In this document: positions 44,096 to 51,985 of the stretch, one piece after another
Layout of the letters: every line of letters starts with the position of its first letter
Position numbering within the stretch: position 1 is the stretch's first letter
From: Capsulimonas corticalis
GTDB taxonomy: Bacteria; Armatimonadota; Armatimonadia; Armatimonadales; Capsulimonadaceae
DNA: 64,000 nucleotides
NCBI RefSeq assembly: GCF_003574315.2
Contig: NZ_AP025739.1
Location: 992,001 to 1,056,000 of the forward strand
Direction: 5' to 3'
Notes under the pieces: generated by a model
Seen by the model: only the letters and a program-made list of their open reading frames with translations
The model's database searches: none
Told to the model about the DNA's origin: nothing
Position numbers and translations under genes: made by a program

Positions 44096-45415
44096 TTGGC
44101 GCGTTTTTTGATCGGGACAATTCCCGTAATCGGACACATCAATCCCATCATTCCCATCGCCGCCGAGCTTGTCGCGCGCGGGCATCACGTTTGCTGGTAT
44201 ACCGGAGAGCAGTTCCGGCTCAAAGTGGAGATGACGGGCGCCGCGTGGCGTCCGATGAAGCGCGCCGTTTCGTTCTATGGGACGCAGGGGATGGACGCCT
44301 TTCCAGAGCGCATGGCGCTGCAGGGCGTGGACCGAGTCCGATGGGATATTGAGAACGTCTTTATTCCGGACGCCGCCAAACAGGCCGACGATCTCGCGGA
44401 GATCCTGGCGGACTTTCCCGCCGACGCCGTACTCTGCGACACCATGTTCCTGGGCGCCCGGTTTCTGCATGAACGGGACGGCGGGCCGCCCTGGGCGAAA
44501 TTGAACATCACCGTTCTCGGTCTGCCGGACACGGCCGGCGACGCTCCGCCGCTCGGCCTGGGACTGACGCCCGGCGATGGAATCGCGGCGCGGGCGCGCA
44601 ACCGCAGCCTTCATTGGATGTCGGACAATGTCCTGTTCCGAGACCTCCACCAGAAATACCGGGACGCGCGGCGCGACTACGGCCTTCCCGAAGGCAATGG
44701 GACGCTCACCGATGATCTCCTATCGCCCTATCTGTGGCTCCAAGGCTCCGTGCCGTCCTTTGAATATCCCTACCGGAATCTTCCGCCGCAGGTTCACTTC
44801 GTTGGGCCATTGCTGCCAAGCTCCGGATCGAGCTTTACGCTGCCGAGCTGGAGTCAGGAGATTGAACGCAAGCAGCGGCCGGTCGTGCTGGTGACTCAAG
44901 GGACCATCTCCGTCGATCCCAAAGACTTGATCCAGCCCGTCTGCCGCGCGCTCGCCTCGGAAGACATTCTGGTGATCGCGACCACCGCCGGCGCGCCGAT
45001 CGACACGCCCGTTCCCGACAACGCGCGGATCGCCTCCTTCCTTCCCTACGACCGGATCCTGCCGCACGTCGACGCCGTCGTGACCAACGGCAGCTACGGA
45101 ACCGTCCAGCATGCGCTCGCCTACGGCGTCCCCATGGTCGCCAGCGGAGCCACCGAAGACAAGATCGAAGTCTGCGCGCGTGTCGAATGGTCCGGCGTCG
45201 GCGTACGGGTCAAAGGCTCCCCGCCGCGCGAAGACCATCTGCGGAACGCCGTCAAACGCGTCTTATCGGATTCGAAATTCAAAACAGCGGCGCAGCGAAT
45301 TCAAAGCGAGATGCAGCGGCGCGACGGCCCCAAAGAAGCGGCGACACTGCTGGAAGAACTCGCCCGCACCAAACACCCCGTCACCGCCACACGATCGCCA
45401 ATCGGCAAGAATTGA
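44096..45415 (+). CDS. GT1-type glycosyltransferase (UGT/MGT family)
   Basis: 439 residues with a TTG start about 8 bases after GGAGGG. The N-terminal lobe begins FLIGTIPVIGHINPIIPIAA with the acceptor-side His of GT1 enzymes (PVIGHINP). The C-terminal lobe binds the nucleotide sugar: VVLVTQGTISVDPKDLIQPV, FLPYDRILPHVDAVVTNGSY and GTVQHALAYGVPMVASGATEDK, the last being the GT1 signature, though the usual H-G-G reads N-G-S here. Such enzymes glycosylate small molecules or lipids in the cytoplasm. The acceptor is unknown; the loss of the signature His (HGG to NGS) may change the donor site. Confidence 0.88.
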   Translation: MARFLIGTIPVIGHINPIIPIAAELVARGHHVCWYTGEQFRLKVEMTGAAWRPMKRAVSFYGTQGMDAFPERMALQGVDRVRWDIENVFIPDAAKQADDLAEILADFPADAVLCDTMFLGARFLHERDGGPPWAKLNITVLGLPDTAGDAPPLGLGLTPGDGIAARARNRSLHWMSDNVLFRDLHQKYRDARRDYGLPEGNGTLTDDLLSPYLWLQGSVPSFEYPYRNLPPQVHFVGPLLPSSGSSFTLPSWSQEIERKQRPVVLVTQGTISVDPKDLIQPVCRALASEDILVIATTAGAPIDTPVPDNARIASFLPYDRILPHVDAVVTNGSYGTVQHALAYGVPMVASGATEDKIEVCARVEWSGVGVRVKGSPPREDHLRNAVKRVLSDSKFKTAAQRIQSEMQRRDGPKEAATLLEELARTKHPVTATRSPIGKN

Positions 45416-45425
45416 TCGACGCCCT

Positions 45426-46619
45426 ATGAGAAAACTTCCACGAAAACATCTCATTCTCTTCGCCACCGGCTGGATTGCCGCGCTCTGCGTCATGATCTAC
45501 TGGCGAATGGAGTACGTTCGGTCCCATGATCCCCTGCAAATCGCGTTTGTTCCCAGTTCCAACGGATACGGAACAGAGATCGACCGCATGGCGTTTTCTC
45601 CCGACGGCCATCGCATTATCGCGGAGGATGTGGGCCAAAGTCTCAGTGTTTGGGATATTCGGAAAAGGCAGTGGGCACTATGGCTAAATAAGAAAAGATC
45701 ACAGACGCCCGAGTATCAGTCGCTGGCCGAGCCCCAATTTCCAAAACAGTATTACGGGCGCTATTCGGGCGTCTATTTTCCTCCGGATATTCCCAATTTC
45801 CCACCACCCAAACCTATACATAAGGACACGCCAGATCACCTGTTTAGCCTGAGCAACGACGACTTCCAAACTTTTAGCGATCTGTCCGCTTCAAGGAAGC
45901 TAATAGCCTATGGCTACGGAAACGGCATTCTCAGCGTCGCCAATATTCCTCGTAAGCGAGTACTGTTCGCAACCCCCTCTTCGCATGTGGAATCCTTCCC
46001 CGACGGCGGAGGCGTCTACGCGGATACTCTCTGCGGCCTGTGTTTCTCACCGGATGAGAAATTGCTCGCGACAGTCTCTATTCATAACGATGTTTCCGAC
46101 TATCTCAGTCAACGATCGTCTTCCGATTCTATTCCCGGTCCCGATCTACAAATTGCATTGAGAGACCCACACACTGGCGCAGTCATCCGGAACTGGACAT
46201 GGAAGCACTTTCGCGAACGTTGGACCGACACAGTGGGAGGGAACACCACTCCAGTTACGATGACGTTTTCCCCAGACAGCCGAACGTTAGCAATCGCGAG
46301 TGAGACGCAGGTACGGCTATGGAACACTGCCACCGGAATATCCACACGTACCTTATACGACGGCAACGGGACTTTTAAGTGGACTCATCGGCTTGTCTTC
46401 TTTCCACATCGCCCACTCCTGGCAAGCTCCGGATGGAGCGGAAGGCTGCAAATCTGGAATACGCAATCAGGACGGTTGGTCCAAGTCTTTCAAGCGCAGC
46501 CAGAAAACTACTACGGCCTGGAAGTGGCGGTTTCGCCGGATGAGAAGCTGATTGCGAACAGCGGGCGTACGGAAAAAGGAACGGCGATGCTCCAGATTTG
46601 GGATGTGTCGAAACTATGA
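45426..46619 (+). CDS. Membrane-anchored WD40-like repeat protein
   Basis: 397 residues from the ATG at 45426, 11 bases after the glycosyltransferase stop. The N-terminus is a single membrane helix (KHLILFATGWIAALCVMIYW). The rest is a beta-propeller with WD40-like blades: MAFSPDGHRIIAEDVGQSLS then VWDIRKR; MTFSPDSRTLAIASETQVRL then WNTATG; LQIWNTQSGRLVQVFQA; AVSPDEKLIANSG then LQIWDVSKL. It probably faces the outside and binds protein or ligand. No catalytic motif. It may be cotranscribed with the glycosyltransferase. Composition is less GC-rich than the upstream gene. Confidence 0.8.
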   Translation: MRKLPRKHLILFATGWIAALCVMIYWRMEYVRSHDPLQIAFVPSSNGYGTEIDRMAFSPDGHRIIAEDVGQSLSVWDIRKRQWALWLNKKRSQTPEYQSLAEPQFPKQYYGRYSGVYFPPDIPNFPPPKPIHKDTPDHLFSLSNDDFQTFSDLSASRKLIAYGYGNGILSVANIPRKRVLFATPSSHVESFPDGGGVYADTLCGLCFSPDEKLLATVSIHNDVSDYLSQRSSSDSIPGPDLQIALRDPHTGAVIRNWTWKHFRERWTDTVGGNTTPVTMTFSPDSRTLAIASETQVRLWNTATGISTRTLYDGNGTFKWTHRLVFFPHRPLLASSGWSGRLQIWNTQSGRLVQVFQAQPENYYGLEVAVSPDEKLIANSGRTEKGTAMLQIWDVSKL

Positions 46620-46724
46620 AACCCCTGCATTTTCTCAAGTTTTAAAATCGCATCCTTGATGGTAAGAATAGTCATGTAGCAAGCGTTATGCTAAGACAAT
46701 TCAAACCATGGAAGGAAAGAAACA

Positions 46725-47111
46725 ATGGATCGCAAGAAGAATTTCGGAGTGCTGGCCGCAACGGCGTTGATGGCGATTACGGCGCTGTCGCCGGCGGCGG
46801 TAATGGCGGACAGTCAGAAGAACAAGAATAACTGGCGCAACGGCGCGATCGGCGCGGCGGCTGTCGGCGTTTATGGCCTCACGCACCACAACAACACGCT
46901 GGGCGTGCTGGGCGCCGCCGGCGCGGCGTATTCGGCCAAGCGCTATGAGGACGAGCGGAAGAACCAGTCGAAGGCGTCCCAGAACCGCGCGCGTTACCAT
47001 CGCCGCAGCTCGAGCAGCTCGTATGTCCGCGGCGACCGCAAGTACTACACGTATAATGGTCAGCGGTATTACAAGAATCTGAGCACGGGCGAGCGCGTCA
47101 AAGTCAACTAA
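46725..47111 (+). CDS. Small basic exported protein
   Basis: 128 residues with GGAAGGAAAG as ribosome-binding site. A signal peptide (NFGVLAATALMAITALSPAA then VMADS) is followed by a Gly/Ala-rich hydrophobic stretch (NGAIGAAAVGVYGLTHHNNT, LGVLGAAGAAYSAKRYEDER) resembling glycine-zipper segments. The C-terminus is basic and Ser/Tyr-rich (RYHRRSSSSSYVRGDRKYYT). I do not recognise the family. A glycine zipper with basic tail suggests association with the membrane or cell wall. It stands alone with its own terminator. Confidence 0.75.
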   Translation: MDRKKNFGVLAATALMAITALSPAAVMADSQKNKNNWRNGAIGAAAVGVYGLTHHNNTLGVLGAAGAAYSAKRYEDERKNQSKASQNRARYHRRSSSSSYVRGDRKYYTYNGQRYYKNLSTGERVKVN

Positions 47112-47141
47112 GCGTCGCGGCGAATCATTTCGGACGTAAAT

Positions 47142-47185
47142 AAAAGCTGGGCCTGCGGGAACTCCGTAGGCCCAGCTTTTGTTTT
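47142..47185 (+). terminator. Rho-independent terminator
   Basis: A 17-bp stem (47142-47158 with 47164-47180) with one G-T pair, five-base loop and the T-rich tail GTTTTTG. Confidence 0.9.
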
Positions 47186-47332
47186 TGTGGTAAACGGGCA
47201 TGTTCGCCCGGTTTAACACTGCAACGTCGCAGGGAATGACTCTCTGGCTCATTCGGACCACTGCCGCTCCAAGAAGCCACTTTCACACGAAGCAACAAAC
47301 TATTTTCTGTGATTCAACTCACAATCTGGGAC

Positions 47333-47349
47333 TTGGCACGGCATTTGCT
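47333..47349 (+). promoter_or_regulatory. Sigma-54 promoter (-24/-12)
   Basis: TTGGCACG-GCAT-TTGCT matches the sigma-54 consensus YTGGCACG-N4-TTGCW at every defined position. The GG (47335-47336) and GC (47347-47348) are separated by exactly ten bases. It lies about 107 bases before the GTG at 47456. Sigma-54 promoters need an AAA+ activator bound upstream; candidate palindromes are present. Confidence 0.8.
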
Positions 47350-47455
47350 ATAAAGACAGTGTCAAAGTCGCCACCAAGAAAATAGCGCGGGTCTCGGCCC
47401 GCTTGTTGTATATCTCTTCTTTCGTGCAAGTCGTTTAAGGACAAGGTGATCACCA

Positions 47456-47683
47456 GTGGAAGCAAACGCAGCACTTTTCAACTACCCGGTCGCATCCATC
47501 GAGCGCCGCAAGGAGCTCCGCCGGCTGCGACGGCAAGTTGCATCAGACATCTCCATCAACGGATTTGCGCTCCTGCCCGAGAGCGTCCGGCTATTCGAAA
47601 ACGCCATGACGTCCGAGCAGGAACTGAGCGAGATTCAGGCGGAAGTCGCCAAAATCACGCAAACCAGCGCTATCACAAGCTAA
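47456..47683 (+). CDS. Small helical protein, possibly VbhA-like antitoxin
   Basis: 75 residues, GTG start behind AAGG. It is helical and charged (ERRKELRRLRRQVASDISIN, then GFALLPESVRLFENAMTSEQ, ELSEIQAEV). The middle and C-terminal pattern, a helix followed by GF-x-L-P/S and a second helix ending ELxEIQAEV, resembles the small antitoxin VbhA family, whose partner is a Fic AMP-transferase. No Fic gene is adjacent, so this is a weak match. It is the first gene after the sigma-54 promoter, with its own downstream terminator, so it is a single-gene sigma-54 unit. Confidence 0.55.
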   Translation: MEANAALFNYPVASIERRKELRRLRRQVASDISINGFALLPESVRLFENAMTSEQELSEIQAEVAKITQTSAITS

Positions 47684-47749
47684 TCGCGTCCACTCGTTTA
47701 TTCCCTGGGAAAGCTCATTACAGGGAATGAATGAGGTGATGTTTTCTTC

Positions 47750-47788
47750 AAGTGGCCGCCCAGATCTCTGGGCGGCCACTTGTTTTTG
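47750..47788 (+). terminator. Rho-independent terminator
   Basis: A perfect 14-bp stem (47750-47763 with 47768-47781), tetraloop ATCT, and the tail GTTTTTG. A smaller stem TTCCCTG/CAGGGAA precedes it at 47701-47727. Confidence 0.9.
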
Positions 47789-47896
47789 TGTGTGCGCCTT
47801 CAAATTCCGCTCCGGTATTCGTACTCGCCTGCCGATAATATCATCGATTGTGTCTTCGTAATTTCCTACGGAGCGATGACGAATGGAGTGCGTTTC

Positions 47897-48757
47897 ATGA
47901 CTCGACATGAATACCTGGATAAAATACTCGCGAAGGTCACGGATGTGCCGACGCTGCCGGCAAGCGTCCTGCACGTCATGCAAATGATCGAGGATCCGTT
48001 GTGTTCGGCGGCCGATCTTGCCCGCGTGATCCAAAATGATCCCGGCATGGCCACCAAAGTCCTCAAGCTCGCCAACTCCCCGTTTTACGGGTTTCGGCAG
48101 AAGATCACCAGCATCCCGCAGGCGGTCACGCTCCTGGGCTTCGCGACGCTGAAGAACGCGCTGCTTTCGGCGGCGGTCTTCGATATGTTTCGGATTTCCG
48201 GCACCGGGTTCGACATGCCCGCGCTTTGGAAGCACTCCGTGGCGACCGCAACCGCCGCGAAGCTCTTCGCCAAGCGCGTGCGATACCCCAACTCGGAAAA
48301 GGCGTTCACCGCCGGCCTGCTGCACGATGTCGGCAAGGTCATGATCGCCCGCTACCTGCCCAGCAGCCTGCTGACGATCGTCCAAACCGTGCATGACAAG
48401 AATGTCTCGATCTACGACGCCGAGCAGCATACGATCGGTCTGGCGCACCCGTCGTTCGGCGCCTGGGTCATCTCGCGCTGGGGCCTGCCCACGCAGCTCG
48501 TGGAGGCGGTGGAGTACCACCACCACCCCACCCGCGCCAAGTACGCCTTCGATCTGGCGGGCATCGTCTATCTGGCGAACATCCTGACGCACCGCGCCAA
48601 TATCGGCAACGGCGGCGACCTGATGATCCGCGAGGTCGACCCCAAGGTCCTGGAATACTTCAGCATGAACGAATCGACGCTCTATGATCTGCGCGACGCC
48701 CTGCACGCCAAGCGCCTGGAGATCGAAGCATTCGCCAGCATCGCGGCGTCGGTCTAA
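47897..48757 (+). CDS. HDOD-domain protein
   Basis: 286 residues from the ATG at 47897, with GGAG 10 bases upstream; in-frame starts at 47876 and 47780 are less suitable because of RBS spacing and the terminator. HDOD is an HD-related domain without enzyme activity, used in signalling. Landmarks are LPASVLHVMQMIEDPLCSAA, VIQNDPGMATKVLKLANSPF, ITSIPQAVTLLGFATLKNAL, FTAGLLHDVGKVMIARYL and VEYHHHPTRA. The HD pair in LLHDVGK and the His cluster are still present, so residual phosphohydrolase activity cannot be excluded. Such proteins act in chemotaxis, motility or cyclic-di-GMP pathways. Confidence 0.88.
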   Translation: MTRHEYLDKILAKVTDVPTLPASVLHVMQMIEDPLCSAADLARVIQNDPGMATKVLKLANSPFYGFRQKITSIPQAVTLLGFATLKNALLSAAVFDMFRISGTGFDMPALWKHSVATATAAKLFAKRVRYPNSEKAFTAGLLHDVGKVMIARYLPSSLLTIVQTVHDKNVSIYDAEQHTIGLAHPSFGAWVISRWGLPTQLVEAVEYHHHPTRAKYAFDLAGIVYLANILTHRANIGNGGDLMIREVDPKVLEYFSMNESTLYDLRDALHAKRLEIEAFASIAASV

Positions 48758-48778
48758 GAATCAGGAGCGACCACGACG

Positions 48779-50851
48779 TTGACCACTGCCGTCACTCAGG
48801 AATCGGTTTCGTATCGATTGGCGAAGAAGAGCGCCCTCTGGGTGTCGTTCACGCCATCCGGGCACGACGGCAGCCCGACATGGCAGATGGAGCTTTCCGC
48901 GCGCGGCCGGGGCGGGCGCGTGCTGGCGCTGCTGATCGACACGACCGCGATGCGGCCGCTCGCGTCGGTCACGCTCAAGGGCGAAACATACCCCTTGACG
49001 ATCGGCTGGCACGAATCCCGGCGCGGCGGCGCGGTCGCCTTCGGCGGCGAGCGCAAGGTCGGCCTCGAAGGGGGAACGGTCTCCTGGGAAATGCTGTGGA
49101 AGCCGCAGGACGCCGATCATAACGGCTTTCTGGCAGAAATGCGCATTCGCGCCACGCCGAGGCGCGACGGCCAGCTCAGCCTGCATCTGCACACGCCGCT
49201 CTACAAACCCGAAGTCTGGTCGCTGCCGGCCGCCGCCGCGCGCGGACACTGCGCCGTCGTCGCCCGCTCGGCTTACAACAAATACGCCGCCAGCTTCGTC
49301 ATGCTCAGCAGCGTGGACGATGACGGCGCGTGGGACGAAAACCGCAATAACTTCATGGCGACGATGTACTCGTTCCCCATGGGCGGCGGCAAGCCGATCA
49401 AGTTCGCGATGGACATCGCGGAGACGCCGTCGCCCCAGGAGGCGCGCCGCCTGCTCGCCAGCCACTACGCGCGCATCGCCGACACGCAGCTTCACCCCGT
49501 CGCGCCCCTTCAGCCGCTGGCGCCTCACCAGACTCTGGAGGCGCTGCTGGCGCCCGAAGCGCACGCCGTCATCGGAACCGAGCGCCTTTACCTTCGGCCG
49601 CCGGCGCCCGATCAGGATATCTTCTGCGCCGGCTTTCCCCATTATTCGTTAGAAGGGCTGCACGCGCTCTGGAATTGGGGACGGATTCATCCCGACGACC
49701 GCATATCGCGCCTCGTGCGCTTCGGCGCGACCGGATTCGCCACGGACTTTCAGGTGATGGGACGCGCGGGAGAGCCCGAGCCGAACAAGGGGGCGTTCTG
49801 GGATTGCCGGGGCAAGGACGGCTTTTCCGATGCGAACGGCGCGCCGACACACGGGATCGCCGCCAACGCGCGCATGGCGCGCGCGCTCTTTTTGCTGCAC
49901 GGCGCCACCGGCGAGCCGCTGTTCAAGCAGTCCGGCCTCAACATCTGCCAGTGGCTGATACTCAAACAAAACTCCGAGGATTATTACAACGGGGAGACGG
50001 TCCACGCCACGCTCGGGCTGCCGGAAGACGGCAAGGTATTTGGCGCTCCAACGGCGCTGGACGGCGTGCAGGCGATCCAGGCGATGGTGCTCGCCTACCA
50101 CGCCACGCAGAACGAAGTCTTTATCAAAGCCGCCCGCCGGACCGCGAACTATCTCATCCAGGAATGGATGCCCCACCACGAACCAATCTCGCCGGTGGAT
50201 ATCGCCCAGGTGATCCAGTCGCTGCTGGCGCTCGATTCCGAAGCGCCGTCGGACAAGCTGCGCACGGTGATCCGCGAATGGGGATCGTGGCTGCGCATTC
50301 GGCCGCTGAGCGCCGGCTCCCCAACCCTCAGCGCTGACGGCCACTATTCCGGTCTGTTCGAATGCGCGCGCGCCGGTTTCTGGATGCACGCCATGGATTC
50401 CGACCCCGACTACCTGCGTTACGCCTTCGCCGCGCTCGGCGTCATCCCGCGCGACTCTTACTTCGACACCTGGCGAGCCGCCATGCTTTACCACACGGCC
50501 CTGCTCTCGCTCGGCAGCCTCGTTCCCGAAGCCCGCACGGACTTCGACGCCCTGACCCTGCGTCTCGGCTGGCGCGAATTCGCCCCCGACGCCGCCACCG
50601 CGAGCTTCCTCAAGGTGACCGCCCTCAACGGCGACCCGATCGACTACCTGCCGCTCGTTTGCCGCGCCAACGACCAGCTCCTCGTCATCGCCCTCGCCCC
50701 ACCTCACGTCGAAGGCGTTCTCATCCACAAAAACAATAAACAGCCGATTTCCCGAAACATGCTCACGGACACGCTCGACGCCGACACGCCGCTGACGCCC
50801 CTGCTCGGCGAAGACTGGGCGCGCGTAGGGATCTTTACGGTCGATCGGTAA
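48779..50851 (+). CDS. Six-hairpin glycosidase-like protein
   Basis: 690 residues with a TTG start behind AGGAG; the stop of the HDOD gene is 21 bases upstream. The N-terminal ~270 residues are beta-rich (SALWVSFTPSGHDGSPTWQM, FMATMYSFPMGGGKPIKFAM). The middle ~350 residues are an (alpha/alpha)-toroid-like region: YSLEGLHALWNWGRIHPDDR, THGIAANARMARALFLLHGA, TGEPLFKQSGLNICQWLILK, PVDIAQVIQSLLALDSEAPS and YSGLFECARAGFWMHAMDSD. This fits six-hairpin glycosidases or related proteins. No signal peptide, no catalytic acids I can assign. It may be a cytoplasmic glycan-acting enzyme or a non-catalytic relative. Confidence 0.7.
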   Translation: MTTAVTQESVSYRLAKKSALWVSFTPSGHDGSPTWQMELSARGRGGRVLALLIDTTAMRPLASVTLKGETYPLTIGWHESRRGGAVAFGGERKVGLEGGTVSWEMLWKPQDADHNGFLAEMRIRATPRRDGQLSLHLHTPLYKPEVWSLPAAAARGHCAVVARSAYNKYAASFVMLSSVDDDGAWDENRNNFMATMYSFPMGGGKPIKFAMDIAETPSPQEARRLLASHYARIADTQLHPVAPLQPLAPHQTLEALLAPEAHAVIGTERLYLRPPAPDQDIFCAGFPHYSLEGLHALWNWGRIHPDDRISRLVRFGATGFATDFQVMGRAGEPEPNKGAFWDCRGKDGFSDANGAPTHGIAANARMARALFLLHGATGEPLFKQSGLNICQWLILKQNSEDYYNGETVHATLGLPEDGKVFGAPTALDGVQAIQAMVLAYHATQNEVFIKAARRTANYLIQEWMPHHEPISPVDIAQVIQSLLALDSEAPSDKLRTVIREWGSWLRIRPLSAGSPTLSADGHYSGLFECARAGFWMHAMDSDPDYLRYAFAALGVIPRDSYFDTWRAAMLYHTALLSLGSLVPEARTDFDALTLRLGWREFAPDAATASFLKVTALNGDPIDYLPLVCRANDQLLVIALAPPHVEGVLIHKNNKQPISRNMLTDTLDADTPLTPLLGEDWARVGIFTVDR

Positions 50852-50891
50852 GGAGCTGCGAGTGACGCCCCGCGGGGCTTCGCGCGCCCCA

Positions 50892-51065
50892 AATCCTACC
50901 TACCCCCGGCCTTCGGGTCAAACCCACCCCGGCCCTTCGGGCCACCCCTCCCGCCGACGGGAAGGGTTGGTAGGATTGCCTCTTACAGAAGCCGCTTGCG
51001 ATAACCCGCTCTGAAATAACCCTTCCCGTCAGCGGGAGGGGTGGCCCGAAGGGCCGGGGTGGGTT
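50892..51065. repeat. Long inverted-repeat element between convergent genes
   Basis: The arms 50921-50968 and 51018-51065 are 48 bases each and complementary except at one position. Inside each arm GGCCC-TTCG-GGGCC-like segments and CCCTCCCGC/GCGGGAGGG can fold on their own. An outer AATCCTACC (50892-50900) pairs with GGTAGGATT (50969-50977). It lies between the stops of convergent genes and is GC-rich with high symmetry, as in dispersed REP/BIME-like elements. Confidence 0.85.
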
Positions 51066-51093
51066 GGCCCAGGGAGGGGTTGGACGGGGTAGC

Positions 51094-51888
51094 TCACTCT
51101 TCTTCCTCAATCTCCGTCACATCCACTTGCATCGACCTCGTGCTTCCGTTCCCGTAGAACGTGCTCCAGGCGCAGTCGGCGGCGTCGCGGCCGGCGGCGA
51201 TTTGGATGAGGGCGGGGCGGGGCTGGCGCTCGGTGGCGTCGAAGACGACCCAGCGGCCGTCGATGTAGGCGTGGAAGAAGGCGTGCAGGTCCGGCGGCTG
51301 GAGGCCGAGGCAGTAGCCGGAGACGTAGCGGGCGGGGATGTTCATCGCCCGGCAGAAGGTGATGGCGAGGTGCGCGAAGTCGCGGCAGACGCCGACGCGT
51401 TCGGCGGCGGTCTCATAGGCGGATGTGCCGGAATTCGAGGTCCCGTACTGGTACGTGATATTCTCGTTGATCCAGTTGCAGATCTCCTGGACACGCGCGA
51501 AGCCCGGCGTGATCGATCCGAAGGTGTCGTTCGCCATCTTCACGAGCTTGTCCGACTGGCAGTAGCGCGACGGCAGCGTGTAGGTGAGCATATCCGTCGG
51601 CAGGTGGAGGATATCGGGCTCCGTGGGCTCGATAAACGCGCCGCGCTTGTCCGGCAGCTCCACCACGGAGTTGTACTCGATCCGGACATCGCCGGCGGGC
51701 ATCAGCAGACGGCGGCAGGGGTTTTTATAGATATCCAGAAACTCTTCGGTCTGCACGTCCGGCTCAATCTTGAGAGAGGACGATTCAATGTTCTGTGCTC
51801 CGGGAATGTCGGCGGCTTCGAGCTGTAATATGGTTGGCGCGGCGGCGGCGAGCTGTAATTCGCATTCAAAATGGATTTTAATTTTCAC
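51094..51888 (-). CDS. Transglutaminase-like cysteine peptidase family protein
   Basis: 264 residues. The N-terminal ~100 residues are the beta-domain seen in bacterial transglutaminase-like proteins. The core contains the Cys in AAERVGVCRDFAHLAITFCR, the His in LHAFFHAYIDGRWVVFDATE and the Asp/Glu in VFDATE, which together form the papain-like triad. RYVSGYCLGLQPPDLHAFFH is the usual segment between them. The family is thought to act as peptidases or protein crosslinkers; bacterial members are often in operons with circularly permuted ATP-grasp proteins, not seen here. No signal peptide, so it is cytoplasmic. Confidence 0.88.
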   Translation of the reverse strand: MKIKIHFECELQLAAAAPTILQLEAADIPGAQNIESSSLKIEPDVQTEEFLDIYKNPCRRLLMPAGDVRIEYNSVVELPDKRGAFIEPTEPDILHLPTDMLTYTLPSRYCQSDKLVKMANDTFGSITPGFARVQEICNWINENITYQYGTSNSGTSAYETAAERVGVCRDFAHLAITFCRAMNIPARYVSGYCLGLQPPDLHAFFHAYIDGRWVVFDATERQPRPALIQIAAGRDAADCAWSTFYGNGSTRSMQVDVTEIEEEE

Positions 51889-51985
51889 GTTTCGGTCGGT
51901 CCTTTGATTTCCATGTTTCCCGTATCAGCGTATCCACGAACCTTGCGGCGGGAATTCCAAAAAATCCGACCTCATTGACGGACGG

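Larger units (their letters stand above)
47112..47455. other. 344-bp intergenic region with terminator and sigma-54 promoter
   Basis: No gene. It holds the terminator of the preceding gene, then several short palindromes that could bind an activator: GTAAAC-GGGC/GCCC-GGTTTAAC near 47190-47217, CTGC-N6-GCAG near 47219-47232, and GTGA-N6-TCAC near 47309-47322, followed by the sigma-54 promoter at 47333-47349. Confidence 0.6.

Noticed and set aside
47339-47354. Considered TTGGCA (47333) and TATAAA (47349) as a sigma-70 promoter.
   Set aside because: The spacing is only 10 bases, far from the required 16-18, whereas the same bases fit the sigma-54 consensus exactly.
50862-51090. Considered the GC-rich palindromic block as a CRISPR array or a structured RNA gene.
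   Set aside because: There are only two arms in inverted orientation, no direct repeats with spacers, and no recognisable RNA family.
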